From positions 1-8,921 of the forward strand of contig JAITWB010000093.1 in assembly GCA_031285525.1 (NCBI GenBank): a stretch of 8,921 nt of DNA. The letters are read 5' to 3'. The position numbers and the translations under genes were made by a program. This document shows, one piece after another, positions 1 to 6,399 of the stretch. How positions within the stretch are numbered: the stretch's first letter is position 1; every line of letters starts with the position of its first letter. The notes below the pieces were generated by a model, which did not search any database, was not told the DNA's origin, and was given only the letters and a program-made list of their open reading frames with translations. Source of the stretch: Spirochaetaceae bacterium (GTDB lineage Bacteria; Spirochaetota; Spirochaetia; Treponematales; Treponemataceae).

Positions 1-218
1 TACTCGCTAAGCCACGTATTTCCAAATTCAGCCTCCGCTTCTGATAAATTCCAACCGCCATTCAAAAGAAAATCCTTACCGCTTTTTTCTTTTGCTATCT
101 TTGCCAGATACGGAGGCATGGGAACCGTTCTAATAAGACGACAAGCTCCTTCTGTATCTCCTGCATCATCCAACGCTGCCGCTTTACAAGCTATAGCAAG
201 TTTTTCATCAAGAGTCAT
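1..218 (-). CDS. Small hypothetical protein, 3' end at or beyond the left window edge
   Basis: I do not recognise this gene with confidence. An ATG at 218-216 is preceded by an AGGAG ribosome binding site (complement of 226-230) at 7 bases' spacing, and the frame stays open to base 1, giving 72 codons. The protein begins MTLDEKLAIACKAA and looks small, soluble and mainly helical, with no signal peptide or membrane segment. It has a central PMPPYLAKIAKEK stretch and ends in GWNLSEAEAEFG followed by WLSE. The last two bases visible are TA, so a stop codon could fall immediately outside the window; a protein of about 72 residues is possible but cannot be confirmed. The tidy ribosome site, promoter candidate and biased amino-acid composition support a real gene. 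Short proteins of this kind in spirochaetes sometimes sit beside toxin genes, but no partner is visible, so an antitoxin role is only a guess. It is transcribed divergently from the chemoreceptor gene. Confidence 0.7.
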   Translation of the reverse strand, partial: MTLDEKLAIACKAAALDDAGDTEGACRLIRTVPMPPYLAKIAKEKSGKDFLLNGGWNLSEAEAEFGNTWLSE

Positions 219-239
219 GATTTTTCTCCTTTATAGAGG

Positions 240-268
240 AGTATACTAACCTTTTTTATTTTCGACAA
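240..268 (-). promoter_or_regulatory. Candidate sigma-70 promoter of the small hypothetical gene
   Basis: On the minus strand, TTGTCG (complement of 263-268) is separated by exactly 17 bases from TATACT (complement of 240-245). Transcription would start near 233, leaving a leader of about 15 bases that just includes the ribosome binding site. The match is four of six bases in the -35 box and five of six in the -10 box. This is a sequence match only. Confidence 0.4.
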
Positions 269-327
269 TTTACTTTTGGGTATAAAAATCCTCTAAAATT
301 GACTGTTTAGACATAAAAAAGCAGAAT

Positions 328-356
328 TTGCGAAGCAAAACCCCTTGACCTATACT
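328..356 (+). promoter_or_regulatory. Candidate sigma-70 promoter of the chemoreceptor gene
   Basis: TTGCGA (328-333) and TATACT (351-356) are 17 bases apart, giving a predicted start near 363 and a leader of about 20 bases. The -35 box overlaps a small inverted repeat, TTTGC-GAA-GCAAA (327-339), which could be an operator or chance. A TTGACC at 345-350 is closer to the -35 consensus, but a 17-base spacing would put its -10 box at 368-373, against the ribosome binding site, so I prefer the first pair. Confidence 0.4.
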
Positions 357-382
357 AAATACATACCCTAATAGGAGAACCT

Positions 383-2581
383 ATGAAGATTAAATTCAAG
401 TTGAGCTTAATCGTAATTGCGCTTATTGCCGTTGTCGTTACCGGAATTGCGTCCATGTCCTTGTATCAAGCCAGTAATATCAGTCTCGATTTAAGCATCA
501 AAAGCGCCGAAAATCTTGCTTCTCAGCAGGCGGAATATTGGAAAGCCCGGGAAGACAGTATCCTGAGAATGCTCCGAACCATAGCAAACATTATGGCAGA
601 TTATAATCAGATTCCCGTGGAAACCCGGCGGGATCGGTTTGACAGTATGCTGCGGGGAACCATTGCTGCAGAACCGAACATTGTGAACTTATATACCGTT
701 TGGAAGCCCAATGCTGTAGACGGAATGGATTCAGTCTATACAAACCGAATAGGATCGACTCCCACAGGCCAGTATGCCATAACCTATACTCGGGAGACCG
801 GGGTAATAACCTCCCGGACTACTACGGACGTAGCCGACTCTATGGCGTATTTTAACGGACTCAATTCAAAGAAAGATCGAATCGAACAGCCCTTTTATGA
901 ATTGGTAAATGGAAAGGATCAATACCTGGTGCGGATGATGGTTCCCATTATCAGTCCTGTGTCCAACCAAACAGTGGGAGGCGTCGGGGTTTTAATAGAA
1001 ATCAGCGGAATTCAAGCAGCAGTACAAGATGTCATCGCAAATACCAAAGACGTTGCAGCGCTGACCGTGTATGCCAGTAACGGCCTTATTTTGGGACACC
1101 TGGATCCTGCTCAAGTCGGTAAAATACTTATCGAAGCAGAAACAGTGTTTGGTGATGATTTGGATACAGCCAGTAATGCAGTTGCTCAAGGGATTCCCTA
1201 TCAAGCCAGTTCCTACTCCTATTATCTGGAATCAAATGTTGAAATTGTCATGCAGCCCTTCAAAATCGGCAACTCGGATATGACCTGGTCGGTGATGGTT
1301 TTACTTGAAGATGACACCATAATGGCTCCGGTAACGCAGTTGACAGAATTCATTATCATTCTTGCCATCATATGCTTGGTGATTGCAGTGGTCATTACCT
1401 ATTTTGTCCTGCATGCTACCACCAAACCGATTGAAACAGTAACGGAAACCCTCAAAGATATTGCGCAAGGTGAAGGAGATCTCACACGCAGGATTACTGT
1501 TAAAGGAAAAGACGAAATTGGGGAATTATCGCTCTACTTTAATCAAACCCTGGAAAAGATTCGAAACCTGGTAAGGATTATTAAAGGACAGTCGGTAACC
1601 CTTTTTGACATAGGCACAGAGCTTGCCGGTAATATGAGCCAAACTGCGGCGGCAGTAAATCAGATTACCGCAAATATTCAGAGCATTCAAATGCGGATCA
1701 TGAACCAAAGCGCCAGTGTCACCCAAACCAACGCCACTATGGAACAGATAACCGACAATATCAATAAACTCGGCGATCATATCGAAAAGCAAACCGCAAA
1801 TGTGACCCAATCTTCTTCGGCAATTGAAGAGATGCTGGCAAATATTCAGTCCGTTACCCAAACCTTGGTACGAAATGCGGATAATGTACAAAGCCTCTCC
1901 AATGCGTCCGAAGTCGGCCGCAACGGTTTGCAGGAAGTTGCCGTGGATATTCAGGAAATTGCCAAAGAGTCAGAAGGTTTGCTGGAAATAAACGGCGTAA
2001 TGGAAAACATTGCAAGCCAAACCAATCTGTTATCCATGAACGCCGCCATTGAAGCCGCCCATGCCGGGGAAGCAGGAAAGGGGTTTGCTGTAGTAGCCGA
2101 TGAAATCCGTAAACTCGCCGAAGATTCCGGTATTCAGTCCAAAACGATCAGCACAGTCCTTAAAAAGATAAAAACCGCTATCGATAAAATTACTGCCTCC
2201 ACAAATAACGTTCTTACCAAGTTCGGCGCTATTGACCAGGGAGTAAAAACCGTTTCGGATCAGGAAGAAAATATCCGTAATGCCATGGAAGAACAGGGGC
2301 AGGGCAGTCAGCTTATTCTTGAGTCGGTGGGACAACTGAACGAAACCACCCAACAAGTAAAAACCGGTTCTATGGAAATGCAGGAAGGTTCCGCCGAGGT
2401 TGTTCGGGAGAGCAAAAACCTCGAACAGGTAACCCAGGAAATTGCAAGCGGCATGAATGAAATGGCAGAAGGGGCAAACGAAATGAACACCGCAATTCAC
2501 CGGGTTAACGAATTAACCAGCAAGAACCGGGAACATATTGAAATGCTTATGCAGGAAGTTGCAAAGTTTAAGGTGGAGTAA
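383..2581 (+). CDS. Methyl-accepting chemotaxis protein with dCache sensor
   Basis: This 732-residue transmembrane chemoreceptor should sense a ligand outside the cytoplasmic membrane and control the CheA-CheW kinase complex. Residues about 6-28 form the first membrane helix. Residues about 33-300 form a periplasmic double-Cache-type sensor, with the characteristic [16 protein letters not shown] stretch followed by [10 protein letters not shown]. Residues 323-343 form the second membrane helix. A HAMP linker spans about 347-400, with the conserved proline P349 and DEIGEL at 377-382. The signalling hairpin tip lies at 541-583 ([20 protein letters not shown] onward through [19 protein letters not shown]) and is well conserved. 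Each arm between HAMP and tip, and between tip and C-terminus, holds roughly 23 heptads, so it is a long receptor. The protein ends KFKVE and lacks a CheR-tethering pentapeptide such as NWETF. The ATG at 383 has AGGAG at 373-377. The ligand cannot be told from sequence. No che genes lie nearby, so it appears to be a stand-alone receptor gene. Confidence 0.95.
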   Translation: MKIKFKLSLIVIALIAVVVTGIASMSLYQASNISLDLSIKSAENLASQQAEYWKAREDSILRMLRTIANIMADYNQIPVETRRDRFDSMLRGTIAAEPNIVNLYTVWKPNAVDGMDSVYTNRIGSTPTGQYAITYTRETGVITSRTTTDVADSMAYFNGLNSKKDRIEQPFYELVNGKDQYLVRMMVPIISPVSNQTVGGVGVLIEISGIQAAVQDVIANTKDVAALTVYASNGLILGHLDPAQVGKILIEAETVFGDDLDTASNAVAQGIPYQASSYSYYLESNVEIVMQPFKIGNSDMTWSVMVLLEDDTIMAPVTQLTEFIIILAIICLVIAVVITYFVLHATTKPIETVTETLKDIAQGEGDLTRRITVKGKDEIGELSLYFNQTLEKIRNLVRIIKGQSVTLFDIGTELAGNMSQTAAAVNQITANIQSIQMRIMNQSASVTQTNATMEQITDNINKLGDHIEKQTANVTQSSSAIEEMLANIQSVTQTLVRNADNVQSLSNASEVGRNGLQEVAVDIQEIAKESEGLLEINGVMENIASQTNLLSMNAAIEAAHAGEAGKGFAVVADEIRKLAEDSGIQSKTISTVLKKIKTAIDKITASTNNVLTKFGAIDQGVKTVSDQEENIRNAMEEQGQGSQLILESVGQLNETTQQVKTGSMEMQEGSAEVVRESKNLEQVTQEIASGMNEMAEGANEMNTAIHRVNELTSKNREHIEMLMQEVAKFKVE

Positions 2582-2584
2582 GGC

Positions 2585-2623
2585 AAAAGAGGAAAGATGA
2601 AAGAGAAAGGAGAAAGTAGGGGG
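2585..2623 (+). repeat. Purine-rich tract, inverted partner of the 2958-3002 pyrimidine run
   Basis: Directly after the chemoreceptor stop codon, 2585-2616 is all purine except for one T at 2598, built of loosely repeated seven-base GAAAGAG-like units. The 14 bases GAGAAAGGAGAAAG (2603-2616) are exactly complementary to CTTTCTCCTTTCTC at 2972-2985, and again at 2979-2992. The two tracts bracket the palindrome array. I see no terminator for the chemoreceptor gene here, and nothing recognisable in 2624-2728 beyond a weak ACTTGA/TCAAGT pair (2624-2629 and 2654-2659). Confidence 0.6.
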
Positions 2624-2728
2624 ACTTGATGGTTCTATTACTCGTTAGGGGTCTCAAGTTCCTCGCTATTTCATTATCACATCCAATAACTACCATTCCA
2701 AATGCCAGTACTTATGTACAGGTAAAAT

Positions 2729-2917
2729 AAAGAGAATTTGGAGCCAAACGAAGAGAATTTGACACTAAATGATCAGAATTTGGAGCCAAATGAAGAGAGT
2801 TTGACACCAAATGATCAGAATTTGGAGCCAAATGAAGAGAATTTGACGTCAAATGATCAGAATTTGGAGCTAAATAAAGAGAATTTGGTGTCAAATGATC
2901 AGAATTTGGAGTCAAAT
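2729..2917. repeat. Array of nine 14-bp palindromes at exact 21-bp spacing
   Basis: Nine copies of a 14-bp element of the form ATTTGNNNNCAAAT start at 2736, 2757, 2778, 2799, 2820, 2841, 2862, 2883 and 2904, always 21 bp apart. Copies 3 and 5 are ATTTGGAGCCAAAT; copy 6, ATTTGACGTCAAAT, is a perfect palindrome. Copies 1, 2, 4 and 7 each depart slightly in one arm. Seven-base spacers alternate between GAAGAGA (or AAAGAGA) and GATCAGA, giving a 42-bp higher-order repeat. Four GATC sites recur 42 bp apart at 2771, 2813, 2855 and 2897. Because 21 is a multiple of three, both strands are open in some frame and would encode heptapeptide repeats, but no convincing start site exists. Possible roles are a multi-site protein-binding array, a structured RNA or a dispersed genomic repeat. 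The spacers are not unique, so this is not a CRISPR array. Confidence 0.9.
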
Positions 2918-2957
2918 TCAGAATCTTCTCATTTTCACAAATAGAAGCGAATTTTAA

Positions 2958-3002
2958 CCTCCTCTCTTCTCCTTTCTCCTTTCTCCTTTCTCCCTTTTCC
3001 CT
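2958..3002 (+). repeat. Uninterrupted 45-base pyrimidine run with CTTTCTC repeats
   Basis: All 45 bases are C or T. Three exact tandem copies of CTTTCTC occupy 2972-2992, with degenerate copies on either side. The run ends just before the putative -35 box of birA. It is complementary to the purine tract after the chemoreceptor gene. Such tracts can adopt triplex structures and are prone to slippage; whether that matters here is unknown. Confidence 0.8.
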
Positions 3003-3003
3003 G

Positions 3004-3032
3004 TTGACTTTTTTTCTCTCATTCGTTAACCT
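3004..3032 (+). promoter_or_regulatory. Candidate promoter of birA and the biotin operon
   Basis: TTGACT (3004-3009) is a five-of-six -35 match. Seventeen bases later lies TAACCT (3027-3032), a weak -10 match of three of six. Transcription would begin about 3039-3043, at or beside the birA start codon, implying a leaderless or nearly leaderless message. The -10 box lies inside the left arm of the BirA-like operator, an arrangement suited to repression. The poor -10 box keeps confidence low. Confidence 0.35.
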
Positions 3033-3053
3033 GTGCAATGTCATGGTTAACGA
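3023..3053. promoter_or_regulatory. BirA-type biotin operator overlapping the birA start codon
   Basis: TCGTTAACC (3023-3031) and GGTTAACGA (3045-3053) form a perfect 9-bp inverted repeat around a 13-base spacer. The known BirA site is TTGTWAACC, a spacer of about 14-16 bases, then GGTTWACAA; each half here differs at one position from the TTGTTAACC variant. The spacer is one to three bases shorter than usual, which is the main reservation. The right arm begins at the G of the birA ATG (3043-3045) and the left arm covers the putative -10 box. Its position directly before a BirA that has a DNA-binding domain makes biotin-dependent autorepression of the operon the natural inference. Confidence 0.7.
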
Positions 3054-4062
3054 CACAACGCTGCATATCCCATCAGGGGATAGAAAACTATCGACAAAGG
3101 CATGGATACTCAAAAGTCTCAGGGAGCAGACTCAAGCTCCTCTGTCGGGCGAGACCATGGCGGCGGAACTGCATATCTCACGGGTTGCCGTATGGAAGGC
3201 AGTGCAGTCCCTCCGGACGGCGGGGTATCGTATTGCCGGAGACGATAAGGGGTATATCCTGGAACAGCAGGAAGAGCCGGAGGATTTTCTCTACCCCTGG
3301 GAGTTCGGGGAGCGGGAGAAATCCTTCTTTCACTGGGACAGCACCGACAGCACCATGAACAGAGCCCGGGATCTGGCGGAACGGGGAATAACGGCTGCCG
3401 TTGCGGTGGCAGAAACCCAAACCAAAGGCCGGGGCAGGAGCGGCAGGGGATGGTATTCCGACAGGGGAGGACTCTTCTTTACCCTGCTGAGCCGCCCCTC
3501 ACTCGCCGCAGCGGATTACACCATAATATCCATGGCTGTTCAAACGGCGGTATGCAAAGCCCTCTCAGAGCTCACCGGGATGAAGGCGGAACTGCACTGG
3601 CCGAATGACGTATATATAGAAGGAAGAAAGATCGCAGGGATACTCACCGAATTCCATGCTGAAGGGGACAGGATCACCTGGATATCCTCCGGTATCGGGG
3701 TGAATATCAACAATACCCTTCCCGGTAACCGATTTGCCTCCTGCGGGACCCTCAACGGAAAACCCGTTTCCCGAAGAGAAGCCCTCACGGCTATCCTCGA
3801 TCAGGCGGAAGCCATACAGATGGAACACAAAAGAGAATTGCACAGACACTGGAACAATCTCGCCTACGGCAGAGGCCGTCCCGTAGTGATCATCCCCCCG
3901 GGACACGACGATGCGGGAAAAACGCCGTCACTGGATACCATCATGGGCCGGGGACGGTTTATGGGCATCGACTCCCGAGGCCGGGGAGTTATCGAAAGTC
4001 AGGGAGAACTCAAACGCTTTTCTCCCGGTTCGGCATCGTTTTTATTTCAGGATGAAATGTGA
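3043..4062 (+). CDS. birA: Bifunctional biotin operon repressor / biotin-[acetyl-CoA-carboxylase] ligase
   Basis: BirA makes biotinoyl-AMP from biotin and ATP and transfers biotin to a lysine of carboxylase carrier proteins; the adenylate-bound form can also repress biotin genes. With the ATG at 3043 the protein has 339 residues. Residues about 20-74 form a winged helix-turn-helix (ISRVAVWKAVQSLRTAGY around 45-62). The ligase domain begins near FFHWDSTDST (95-104). It contains the adenylate-binding GRGRSGRGW (129-137), WPND (186-189) and the KIAGIL segment with the likely catalytic K196, followed by GIGVNINN. A C-terminal domain ends the protein. The frame is open back to a TTG at 3004, but that codon sits beside the pyrimidine run. 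ATG 3043 suits domain boundaries better, although it has no visible Shine-Dalgarno sequence and may start a leaderless message. It heads the biotin uptake operon and is probably autoregulated through the overlapping operator. Confidence 0.93.
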   Translation: MVNDTTLHIPSGDRKLSTKAWILKSLREQTQAPLSGETMAAELHISRVAVWKAVQSLRTAGYRIAGDDKGYILEQQEEPEDFLYPWEFGEREKSFFHWDSTDSTMNRARDLAERGITAAVAVAETQTKGRGRSGRGWYSDRGGLFFTLLSRPSLAAADYTIISMAVQTAVCKALSELTGMKAELHWPNDVYIEGRKIAGILTEFHAEGDRITWISSGIGVNINNTLPGNRFASCGTLNGKPVSRREALTAILDQAEAIQMEHKRELHRHWNNLAYGRGRPVVIIPPGHDDAGKTPSLDTIMGRGRFMGIDSRGRGVIESQGELKRFSPGSASFLFQDEM

Positions 4063-4065
4063 GCT

Positions 4066-4098
4066 GAGCATCTTGCAAAAATTTTTTACAAGATGCTC
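4066..4098. promoter_or_regulatory. Perfect 10-bp inverted repeat with AT-rich core between birA and bioY
   Basis: GAGCATCTTG (4066-4075) is exactly matched by CAAGATGCTC (4089-4098). The 13-base core is itself nearly self-complementary (AAAAATTTTT at 4077-4086), so the whole 33 bases form one almost continuous palindrome. It starts four bases after the birA stop codon. No T run follows the right arm, so it is not a standard rho-independent terminator for birA. It could act as an mRNA stabiliser, a partial attenuator that lowers bioY-ecf expression relative to birA, or a repressor site. Confidence 0.6.
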
Positions 4099-4141
4099 TA
4101 TTGGATTCACAAAACACATACACAGAAGGAGAGTATAATCC

Positions 4142-4762
4142 ATGAATGAATCAGTTGTGAAAGAAGAAAACGGGCCGCAAACAAGTAGCGTGCCGCAGAC
4201 AAACAATGGATCGCAGAAACTATTACTGCGGTCGGTTTTTACCGCTATGTTTGCAGCGCTTATTTGCGCAGGAGCTTTTATCTCCATCCCCATGCCCGGA
4301 GGAGTTCCCATCGTCTTACAGAATATGCTGGTAGTACTCAGCGGTATACTGCTGGGACCTATCCAGGGAGCGGCGGCAACAGGTATCTTCCTGATAGCCG
4401 GCGCTCTGGGGCTTCCTGTTTTCTCCGGCGGAGTCGGAGGCATAGCGATACTGCTGGGTCCCACAGGGGGCTTCCTGATTGGGTATTTCTTTGCAGCCCT
4501 CGTTGCAGGTCTTATCTCAGGCTCCCCGTCGGCGGAAAAAAAGACTCCCATCTACCGGATCTGTATCGCTGCCGTTGCAGGACTCTTGGTCATCTATGTT
4601 CCCGGCGTCCTGCGTCTGCAAAATGTGCTGCAGGCAACCTTCCCCAAAGCATTGAGTGCAGGGATGATTCCCTTTCTGCCCGGAGACCTGATAAAGGTTG
4701 TTATCCTGATTCCCCTGGGGATCAAACTAAAGCCCATCATGGCTCGATACCTGTTCAGCTGA
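4142..4762 (+). CDS. bioY: Biotin transporter S component BioY
   Basis: BioY is the membrane-embedded substrate-binding subunit of the biotin ECF transporter. The 206-residue product carries the family's conserved stretches: GPIQG (72-76), GLPVFSGGVGG (90-100), GPTGGFLIGY (106-115), Y152/G155, and PFLPGDLIK (177-185) near the end. About six hydrophobic membrane segments begin near residue 30. The first 25 or so residues are polar and rich in Asn, Gln, Ser and Glu, an N-terminal extension beyond the compact family core. The ATG at 4142 has AAGGAG at 4126-4131, 10 bases upstream, slightly wide. It follows birA after 79 bases and precedes the ATPase gene by only three bases, so co-transcription is very likely. 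Linkage to birA firmly supports biotin as the substrate over other ECF ligands. Confidence 0.95.
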   Translation: MNESVVKEENGPQTSSVPQTNNGSQKLLLRSVFTAMFAALICAGAFISIPMPGGVPIVLQNMLVVLSGILLGPIQGAAATGIFLIAGALGLPVFSGGVGGIAILLGPTGGFLIGYFFAALVAGLISGSPSAEKKTPIYRICIAAVAGLLVIYVPGVLRLQNVLQATFPKALSAGMIPFLPGDLIKVVILIPLGIKLKPIMARYLFS

Positions 4763-4765
4763 GCA

Positions 4766-5569
4766 ATGCAAAAACCGAATCACGAACATTCCGGTCCTGG
4801 TCAGGTCGGGTCTGCACGAACCCTCCCTCTTCTTACCGTTTCCGGTCTGACCAGGGCTTTCCCAGTGAGGGGACGGGTACTTGAGGACATCAGCTTCACC
4901 GTGGGAGAAGGGGACTGTGTCATTGTGGGCGGCGCAAACGGCTCCGGCAAGAGCCTGCTCATGTCCCACATTGCAGGACTTACCTCTCCCACAGCGGGAA
5001 CTATTCTGCTCAAGGGAAAGCCCATAAGCGCAAAGGGAACGAGCGGCAGGGTGGGACTCATCTTTCAGGAGGCGGATTCCCAGATCCTCGGAGAGACCTG
5101 CCGGGAAGATGTGGAATTCGGCCTGAAAAACCTCAAAGTCCCCCGGATTGACCGCCGCCTCATGGCCGACGCCTGTCTTGAGAAAACCGGGCTCGCCGGA
5201 AAGGAAGAATCCCCTGCGCGGTTTCTCTCCGGCGGGGAAAAGCGGCGTCTCGCAGTCGCCGGTGTTCTTGCGATGAACCCGGAACTAATCATCTTTGACG
5301 AACCCTTCGCAAACCTGGACTGGCCGGGGGTTCAACAGGTGTGTTCCATTATTGAGATGCTGAAACGGGAGGGGAAAACCCTCATCATCCTGACCCATGA
5401 ACTGGAAAAGGTTCTGGGTCAGGGAAACCGTTTTCTGGTACTCCATCAGGGAAAACTGGTCTTCGATGGCGCTCCGAAGGAAGGACTCTCTCAGCCCCTC
5501 GAAGAGTGGGGTATACGGAATCCTTTGCAGGCCTACACAAGCGTGGAGGATCTCACATGGATGGCATAA
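4766..5569 (+). CDS. bioM: ECF transporter ATPase subunit (BioM/EcfA/CbiO type)
   Basis: This 267-residue ABC ATPase should power biotin uptake by BioY. Visible motifs are the Walker A GANGSGKS (56-63), Q-loop Q101 in IFQEADSQIL, the signature LSGGEKRR (154-161), Walker B LIIFDEP (174-180, D178/E179) and the switch histidine H211. The segment after the Q-loop (ETCREDVEFGL) resembles the corresponding part of EcfA/CbiO ATPases. The signature has Glu where LSGGQ is commonest, a tolerated variant. Residues 1-20 are an unconserved-looking, polar extension before the ATPase core. The ATG at 4766 lies three bases after the bioY stop and has no clear Shine-Dalgarno sequence, suggesting translational coupling to bioY. 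Only one ATPase gene is present, so the protein presumably works as a homodimer, as in BioMNY systems, rather than as an EcfA1/EcfA2 pair. The symbol reflects context; ecfA would also be correct. Confidence 0.9.
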   Translation: MQKPNHEHSGPGQVGSARTLPLLTVSGLTRAFPVRGRVLEDISFTVGEGDCVIVGGANGSGKSLLMSHIAGLTSPTAGTILLKGKPISAKGTSGRVGLIFQEADSQILGETCREDVEFGLKNLKVPRIDRRLMADACLEKTGLAGKEESPARFLSGGEKRRLAVAGVLAMNPELIIFDEPFANLDWPGVQQVCSIIEMLKREGKTLIILTHELEKVLGQGNRFLVLHQGKLVFDGAPKEGLSQPLEEWGIRNPLQAYTSVEDLTWMA

Positions 5570-6267
5570 CCCTGTTCAGCTACAGCCCGGGAAAGGGCTT
5601 TTTCTACCGGATTCCGGCTGCGGTTAAACTCATCGGACTCTGCCTCTTTACTGCCCTGATATTTCTGCAAAGCTGGACAGGACTGGCAGTCATCACGGTT
5701 ATCCTTTTCATCGCCGTAGCCGCAGGGGGACTGCCGCCGCTGGAATTGCTCCGAAGGCAGAAATTCATCCTCTGGTACGCCCTGTTTCTGCTCCTTTTCT
5801 CCGTCCCCGGAAGATACGGCATCTCCGCTGCATACGTCGCGCCATTAAACGCCGGAGCGGATGCCAGTGCGATTCCGATAACATCCTTTCTCGCCCTCTA
5901 TCCTGCACGGGCGCTGCCGATCCTCCTCTTTTGCTGGAGACTCTCTCTCACTGCCATGGCTGCGGCGGTCATGTTCAGAACCACCAGCTCCCTGGAAATT
6001 CAGGACACCCTCGAATCAGGCGCACGGGTACTATCTCAGGTTTTTCCCAAGATCAATGCTGAACAGACAGCCCTCACCTTTGCGCTGCTCATCGGCTTTA
6101 TCCCACTGGTCATGGAATCCTGGCAGTCCCTGGAGCGGGCATGGCAGGCGCGGGGCGGCAGACAAGGAATCGGAAAAACCCTCGCCGTACTGACCTCGCT
6201 GATTCCCCTGCTGATGGACAAGAGCCTGCAATCCTACCGAGCCATCAGAGCCCGCAGTCCCGAATAA
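5557..6267 (+). CDS. bioN: ECF transporter transmembrane coupling protein (BioN/EcfT/CbiQ type)
   Basis: This is the T component linking ATP hydrolysis to the S component. The 236-residue protein has several hydrophobic segments (about 22-38, 41-57, 70-85, 115-140, 171-187 and 207-222). Two Ala-Arg coupling motifs, which in the family contact the ATPase dimer, appear as AWQARGG (195-201) and, near the C-terminus, YRAIRARS (227-234). The frame is open from a GTG at 5506, but the ATG at 5557 is chosen because GGAGGA (5545-5550) lies six bases upstream. This start overlaps the ATPase gene by 13 bases, so the two are translationally coupled. The gene order bioY-ATPase-T component gives a complete, dedicated biotin importer. 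BioN is the appropriate name if the module serves only BioY; a shared EcfT serving S components encoded elsewhere cannot be excluded. Confidence 0.9.
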   Translation: MDGITLFSYSPGKGFFYRIPAAVKLIGLCLFTALIFLQSWTGLAVITVILFIAVAAGGLPPLELLRRQKFILWYALFLLLFSVPGRYGISAAYVAPLNAGADASAIPITSFLALYPARALPILLFCWRLSLTAMAAAVMFRTTSSLEIQDTLESGARVLSQVFPKINAEQTALTFALLIGFIPLVMESWQSLERAWQARGGRQGIGKTLAVLTSLIPLLMDKSLQSYRAIRARSPE

Positions 6268-6269
6268 CA

Positions 6270-6302
6270 GCTTTCTACAGAAAGCCGCTTTCCACAGAAA
6301 GC
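6270..6302 (+). repeat. Two tandem 16-bp hairpins after the biotin operon
   Basis: GCTTTCTACAGAAAGC (6270-6285) and GCTTTCCACAGAAAGC (6287-6302) are near-identical copies 17 bp apart. Each is a perfect 6-bp stem with a four-base loop, beginning two bases after the last stop codon of the operon. A CCCCTTTT stretch follows at 6313-6320. The pair may act as a weak terminator or 3' stabiliser; as DNA it could also be a pair of binding sites just ahead of the tyrS promoter. Confidence 0.6.
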
Positions 6303-6309
6303 ATCTCAC

Positions 6310-6339
6310 TTGCCCCTTTTCCTGCCATTAGGGTATACT
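6310..6339 (+). promoter_or_regulatory. Candidate sigma-70 promoter of tyrS
   Basis: TTGCCC (6310-6315) and TATACT (6334-6339) are 18 bases apart. A start near 6346 leaves a leader of roughly 54 bases before the tyrS ATG. I see no T-box or long leader structure, so tRNA-dependent antitermination is unlikely. Confidence 0.45.
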
Positions 6340-6399
6340 GACCTCTGTTCTGATTACTGAACATACGTGTTGAACGGATATATAGAGAGGAGAAAAAGC

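Noticed and set aside
2503..2518. GGTTAA-CGAA-TTAACC inverted repeat resembling BirA half sites
   Set aside because: It lies within the chemoreceptor coding sequence, with the half sites in the wrong order and almost no spacer; most likely chance.
2729..2917. Possible CRISPR array
   Set aside because: The intervals are seven bases long and nearly identical to each other, so there are no unique spacers, and no cas genes are present.
2738..2944. Plus-strand open frame of 68 codons over the palindrome array, encoding nine heptapeptide repeats
   Set aside because: It would need a TTG start with no ribosome binding site, and its periodicity follows directly from the 21-bp DNA repeat.
2712..3113. 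Minus-strand open frame of 133 codons across the array, pyrimidine run and birA start
   Set aside because: It begins with TTG inside birA, has no family resemblance, and consists of low-complexity translation of the repeats.
3178..3906. Several long minus-strand open frames opposite birA, and similar ones opposite the ATPase and tyrS genes
   Set aside because: They lie wholly within clearly identified genes, lack plausible starts and show no recognisable motifs.
4134..4139. Perfect TATAAT just before bioY
   Set aside because: It lies between the Shine-Dalgarno sequence and the ATG, so a transcript from it would lack the ribosome site, and no -35 box is found at proper spacing.
5506..5556. 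Upstream GTG start for the ECF coupling protein
   Set aside because: The ATG at 5557 has a strong GGAGGA at ideal spacing, and the extra 17 residues do not resemble the family N-terminus.
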